DNA from: Drosophila pseudoobscura
Lineage: Eukaryota; Arthropoda; Insecta; Diptera; Drosophilidae
Assembly (NCBI RefSeq): GCF_009870125.1
Contig: NC_046681.1
Coordinates: 20,349,001 to 20,413,000, forward strand
Length of the DNA stretch: 64,000 nt
Direction of reading: 5' to 3'
Below the pieces are notes generated by a model. The model was not told where the DNA came from. It saw only the letters and a program-made list of their open reading frames with translations, and made no database searches. Position 1 is the first letter of the stretch, and each line of letters starts with the position of its first letter. Of this stretch, positions 59,537 through 64,000 are shown piece by piece. The position numbers and the translations under genes are program-made.

Positions 59537-60180
59537 CGCCGGTGCACTTCAGTCGCTGGGACGCCGAGTAATGGCGTGATATTTCAGTGGAATTACCGCC
59601 CAAATCGGTGTGCAAATCGAAATGTTCTGCTAATTTGGGCAGAATGTTCCAATCTTTATTTATTTGTGGGTTCCTGAGGGTTCCCGCTCTCCGGAGGGTG
59701 ATCAATGGATGGAGTATCGACTGGTGATCGGTACGATGAGTGTACGATGAGTGTACGATGGGTTGAAACCCGCTCCAAACAAACACATTTTGGCATCAAA
59801 GAAAGGAAATTCAAAGAAAGACAAGGCGCCATTTAGTTTTCGAAAAGCTCTATTCAAAAAGGCATCGACTTCCAGTGGATAGGGTATATTTTGGGAATAT
59901 TTACTTCAAGACTCTACTTAGGGAAAAAGGCAGCCCAAAAACCGCAATCAACTAAAAGAATGGCCACAGATTCCCTTTGAGTAGGACCCACCAAAGACCT
60001 ACATCCTCCAGCAAGTAGTCAAGGCCAAGGCAGGCAATACCAAATATTAAAATTAGTTAAATAAATAATATTAAATAATCACGAAATATTTTGTGTAAAT
60101 GGTTTTTGGACAGTGTCATTGTTTTCATTATTTTTTAAGCCCCTCTCAGACTATTTTCTAAAATAATTCAAATAATTCGT
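59537..60180. promoter_or_regulatory. Upstream region of the secreted-peptide candidate
   Basis: The presumptive promoter area. It has three GTACGATGAG-like units in tandem (59730-59760) and AT-rich DNA further on. There is no firm core-promoter motif. Confidence 0.3.
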
Positions 60181-60225
60181 TCTAGAGTGAATTGCGGCCC
60201 CTCAATAAGGCCCCTGAATAAGTGC

Positions 60226-60433
60226 CTATAGGCTCTGAGGCTCTGAGTATAAAAAAGTCGTTTCCCAATTGTAAAGTTGAATTTTCTTTATGTTTATGGT
60301 AGTCTGAGAAAGACTTTTTGTTGGCTGATGCACTGCACTGCGTTTGTGAAGCTTTACAGTACTTGCACCATCTTCTTCTTGCACTTTTTCGACCCCAGCA
60401 ATCCGGAAAATGGTTGAGCTGGTCAAACCACAA
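60226..60433 (-). pseudogene. Possible relic of a piggyBac-type transposase C-terminus
   Basis: The minus frame begins MWFDQLNHFPDCWGRKSARR, then RWCKYCKASQTQCSAS, then a DYHKH end. This resembles the Cys-rich tail of piggyBac transposases, where an NH(W/F)P motif is followed by RC..C......T..C..C and finally (F)..(Y/F)H. Here the second Cys pair is degraded and no catalytic domain or TTAA-flanked end is found. I read it as an old fragment, not an active gene. The match is by eye only. Confidence 0.4.
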
Positions 60434-62027
60434 GTCTGGATGCTGGATGCTTCAATTTTTCACCTAGTTTTGGGCACTAGCTTTGCAGGTCGCTAAGAGA
60501 GTGGAGACTGCATTCTCGGCTCTGTCAGACAGGATGGAGACTGGATTGTCCGCTACCCACATATGTATTTATACTCTATAATTAATCACTGAATTGGATT
60601 CATTTTAATCAAAGGATATTATTATTTTACCTAAAGTCAACGAATTAAATTTATTTCCAGTGTGTAAAGAATTTCTTCAAGTGGTGAAGAAACTTTCTCG
60701 ATATACTGTAGTTCTTTCTTAGATTTTTTATTGGGATTAGTTTTAATTTTCCCCGAATATTGGTATAAATCTATCTATCTTTCCTGCCTGCCTGTTAGTC
60801 ATGCAGCAGCGCCCCTCGGTTGGTTGTAGGGCCACGGTTTTGGGGATCCCTGAGAGGGCCACCCTTGAACAGCCTTCTGCTTCTGGCCACAGATGGTGTA
60901 TCGCCCACTTTCGAGTAAACAAAAAAAAAAAAGGAAAAGGGTTATAATTCCACAATATAAACATATATAGTCCAAGACTATTCCATTGCGATTATTATTA
61001 GAGGCATAGATATCATGCCCCGCCCCCGCCTGCGCCCCCCCCCCCTCGCAGCTGACACTAATCGGCATTCAGAGAGGACTCCCCCCCCATCGAATCCCCG
61101 CTGGTCGCATTATGGTCGTACACAAATAATGTTAACAAGCGCATAATTAAATATTTGCACAATATTTTGCGTGATTAAAATAAAGGCCAAACAAGGGTGG
61201 GGTGGGAAGGGGGGAGGGGTTGGTCCGCCCCCTATTGAAATGCAAGGCACACAAAAATGCTGACAGGCTACGGGAGCTTCAGGTTAGCCGCAGAAACGGA
61301 GCTCACTAAAAATAAAAAATAAAGAAGAATAAAAATAAAAATTAAGCCCCTGCGCTGCTGATTATCCAACAAACCGAAAACAAAAACAACAGAGAATAAT
61401 TTCGGATCCCCCACATAAAACACAAAAATACAGGAGAAAGAGAGGGGGAGGGGGGGGTGGAGAGGGGGCAGGGAGAGGGGGAGAAACAAATGCAAACACA
61501 AACAAAATGCTAAACAAACAAAAGCGGTTCCATTCTCGACTCGAATCGACTCTCCTCCGATGTTGTTGCTCTTTAACAAATTCATTATAACTTTTGCTAT
61601 TAAAAACATTAGAAGCGACTGTACATGCATGCCATTCGAAAGCGAACCAAAAAAACAACAAACAGAGACAAATGGGGAATGGGGGGGGGAGAAAGGAGTC
61701 CTTCTGCCATATATTCACGTTCTCCAGGACCTCGTCCTGGTTCCTGGTTCCTGTTTCTGTTCCTCTACCTCTACTCGTGCCGTTTCCGAGGCAGCAATTT
61801 AACCCAAATGCTTATCATTTAGCCATTTAATTTAACCTTTTGCCCGGCGCACACATGCCGCCAGAAAATAAAAGAGAGCCCCACCATTTGCAGAGGCAGA
61901 GGGTAGCAGCCACCGCTGCGGGGGATATCCGCAGTGGGGGAGGAACGGCCACCCCAGGTGCTCTTTTAAGAGCGCGAATATGAGCTTTGGAACGTAGGGG
62001 GAGGAGCGATTTGGGACGCTCTTGAAA
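60434..62027. other. Non-coding
   Basis: No gene is supported. It includes an A-run (60920-60932), C-runs (61036-61046, 61081-61089), G-rich patches (61200-61222, 61444-61485) and AT-rich DNA. Confidence 0.5.
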
Positions 62028-62583
62028 GATCCACAACGATCCAAAACGGTCTAAAGCGATCCACAACTATCTAGAACGATCCACAATGAACCACAACGAT
62101 CCACAACGATCCAGAACGATGCAGAACGATCCACAAATGATTCACAATGGTCCAAAACGAAGCAGAACGATCCACAACGGTCTAAAGCGATCCACAACTA
62201 TCTAGAACGATCCACACCGATCCAGAACGATGTACAACGATCCACAACGGTCCAAATCGATCCACAACGATCCACAAACCGATCCAGAGGGAACCAGAAC
62301 GATCCACAACCACCCAAATCGATCCACAACGATACAGAACGATGCAGGACGATACACAATGATCCACATGGATCCACGAACGATTCACAATGGTCCAAAA
62401 CGAAGCAGAACGATCCACAACGGTCTAAAGCGATCCACAACTATCTAGAACGATCCACACCGATCCAGAACGATGTACAACGATCCACAACGGTCCAAAT
62501 CGATCCACAACGGTCCACAACGATCCACAAACCGATCCAGAGGGATCCACAACGATCCACAACCACCCAAATCGATCCAGAAC
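62028..62583. repeat. 10-bp GATC-rich tandem array (GATCCACAAC)
   Basis: About 55 copies of a 10-bp unit, GATCCACAAC or GATCCAGAAC, with variants GGTCTAAAGC and TATCTAGAAC and occasional 1-bp slips. A ~110-bp block (from AGCAGAACGATCCACAACGG) recurs at 62161 and 62404, an offset of 243 bp. The period gives open frames on both strands (minus: WIVVDRCGSFW-type repeats), which I treat as artefact. Confidence 0.95.
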
Positions 62584-64000
62584 GCCCTGAAGTCCGTGTT
62601 CCAAGTACAACATAGTCCCTACCCTTAATCCACTGCGACCCCTCGGCCTTTGCTGGGCATCAACCCGGTCTAAACGTCGTTCTACCTTCACTTTTTGCAT
62701 ATCACAGCTCATTCCGTTTGGCTCTGGCTTTGTTTTTAATACAAACTGCTGCTCATATTGCTAATGATTTTGGGTCACAGTCATCCACTCATCCACACAC
62801 ACCTCCCCTCCCCACCTCCAACACGGCTCACACCTACACACAGACACACTCACGTGCCACTTATGGCAACACGTACTTGGGGTCCGCTGTCCGTGTCTGT
62901 GTCTGTGTCTGTGTGTGTTTTTTTGGGGTCTGCTGGCAACCGTTGTTAAGTATACGCCGCATTGCTCCCTTTTTTTTCGGTGGCGGGGAGGGGAGGGGGG
63001 GTATTGTGTAATCCCCCCCCCTCTCGGCGGCCCTGCTGTTGCACAAATTAAAAACGCGCTACTCTATCTGCGACTCCAGCATTTTAATAAAATTTTGTTG
63101 CTACAAACGTGATGCTGCCTCTAATTGTTGTTGCCGCATATCGCTGGTTGCCCGAGAGGGGTGGGGGGGGCATGTATCTTTTGTGTAAAATGGCATGCAA
63201 TTAGTTAGTCTGCAACTTGCCGGAGATGAGTTATTTTTCAACTGACGGCAAAATTAGCGAGCTGGGCGACAGCGAGTGTCCTTGAAGGGTCCTTGCTGCA
63301 CACCAAACTAAGCTGGCAGGCTCTTCCTCCGCGCCGCCCCTCAGAGAGGCTCTTGGTTATGCATCAGTTGCATGCCCCCCGACGGCATTAGGATGATTTT
63401 GTTAATTGAAATTCGACGCCCGAGTGCACACGGCGGCATTCCTCTTTTGTTGCACACACTTTTCCACTGCCCATCGAGGGGCACGTGGCACGTGGCACGG
63501 TGCATTGCGTATACGCAATGGCAGGCATTCGCTAATATCGAAGAAAGCTTTTGTAGTCCACACTATGCTCCACGCTTCATTTGATGCAATCCTTGGCTTT
63601 TGTTTGCCCCATGCCACGCTGCTGCACGTCCAGCGATTGTATTTTCATTTTGCTTGTAAGCTGCACTGTCCTTCAGGACACTACACAACTCCTGGGTGCC
63701 GCATTGTCTGTCGCCGTCCACTTTGAAAATCGTTTTCCTCGCTTCCGCTTTCGCTGCTGCTTCTGCTGCTGCTTTCTCAGCTGCTTCTCCTGTTGCCAGG
63801 CCATTGAAAATGTTAAACTAACGCTTATTGGTTCCGTCGTGAGCATGCCGTGGCCACTACGTAATTACACTAGCCAGCCAGGTGTGGGATCTTAAAGCGC
63901 GAAAGTCTCAAGGCCTGGGCCTGGAGCAGGGCTTTCAGTCTAATGAATTTCTGTGTGTGGGGGTGCAAGACATTCATATCCAGGAGATGCTTTTTCTGAC
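62584..64000. other. Non-coding to the window end
   Basis: No gene is supported. It contains GTCTGT repeats (62891-62918), a T-run/G-run patch (62970-63020) and an 18-bp palindrome with tandem CACGTG boxes (63482-63520). A frame rich in Cys and Phe near 63.7-63.8 kb comes from a TGC/TTC-rich patch. Confidence 0.5.
63482..63520. promoter_or_regulatory. Tandem CACGTG E-boxes and an 18-bp perfect palindrome
   Basis: CACGTG occurs at 63482-63487 and 63489-63494, one base apart, followed 8 nt on by the perfect palindrome CATTGCGTATACGCAATG (63503-63520). Palindromic sites are typical of dimeric bHLH or bZIP factors (CATTGCG...CGCAATG resembles C/EBP half-sites). The role is unknown. Confidence 0.4.

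Noticed and set aside
62182..62712. Trp/Asp/Arg repeat frames across the GATC array
   Set aside because: Periodic 10-bp DNA gives similar frames on both strands. No independent coding signal.
1..64000. CRISPR arrays, bacterial operons or phage genes
   Set aside because: The tandem arrays have no conserved repeat with unique spacers, and gene structure is clearly that of an insect.

Overview
The window looks like euchromatic DNA of a fly of the genus Drosophila. It has intron-split genes with GT-AG introns of only 50-66 nt, coding sequence with strongly G/C-ending codons inside A+T-rich non-coding DNA, very many short microsatellites and homopolymer runs, and long gene-free stretches. The abundance of poly-G/poly-C runs and CA/GT repeats suggests the obscura group, but that is an inference. 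No bacterial, viral or organellar gene is present.

Layout. 1-4.5 kb holds no gene that I can support. 4.5-8.0 kb (minus strand) is a seven-exon gene whose 1,051-residue product I recognise as CFAP70 (TTC18), a TPR protein of the ciliary/sperm axoneme. 8.8-9.7 kb holds the broken 5' end of a mariner-type transposase. 11.6-12.3 kb (minus) is a single-exon Gln-rich gene, 13.2-14.4 kb (plus) a single-exon Ser/Lys/Arg-rich basic protein gene, and 16.0-16.4 kb (minus) a gene for a small single-pass membrane protein. From 16.4 kb to the end there is almost no coding sequence. Three short candidate genes stand out: a 75-87 residue ORF at 44.3-44.5 kb with good codon use and an AATAAA signal, a 52-residue secreted cysteine-rich peptide at 59.4-59.5 kb, and a weak TATA-linked 46-residue ORF at 20.6 kb.

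Repeats dominate the desert. There is an exact 622-bp tandem duplication (21.56-22.81 kb) grading into a diverged ~150-bp repeat, a ~100-bp AT-rich tandem array (17.2-17.8 kb), and a ~175-bp array with alternating A/B subunits (39.6-40.3 kb). A telomere-like C-rich/G-rich minisatellite lies at 43.5-44.1 kb, a ~90-bp-arm inverted repeat at 51.9-52.1 kb next to degenerate ~270-bp repeats, and a 10-bp GATC-rich array at 62.0-62.6 kb. Relics of pogo/Tigger-like and piggyBac-like transposons are probable at 46.2-46.4 and 60.2-60.4 kb.

The left cluster (CFAP70 plus three lineage-specific-looking, mostly single-exon genes) would fit genes active in the male germ line. That is inferred from CFAP70's known axonemal role and the character of its neighbours; nothing here shows expression. 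I found no convincing new multi-gene system. The best candidates for something undescribed are the short secreted peptide at 59.4 kb, the micro-gene beside the G-rich array at 44 kb, and the hairpin at 51.9 kb.
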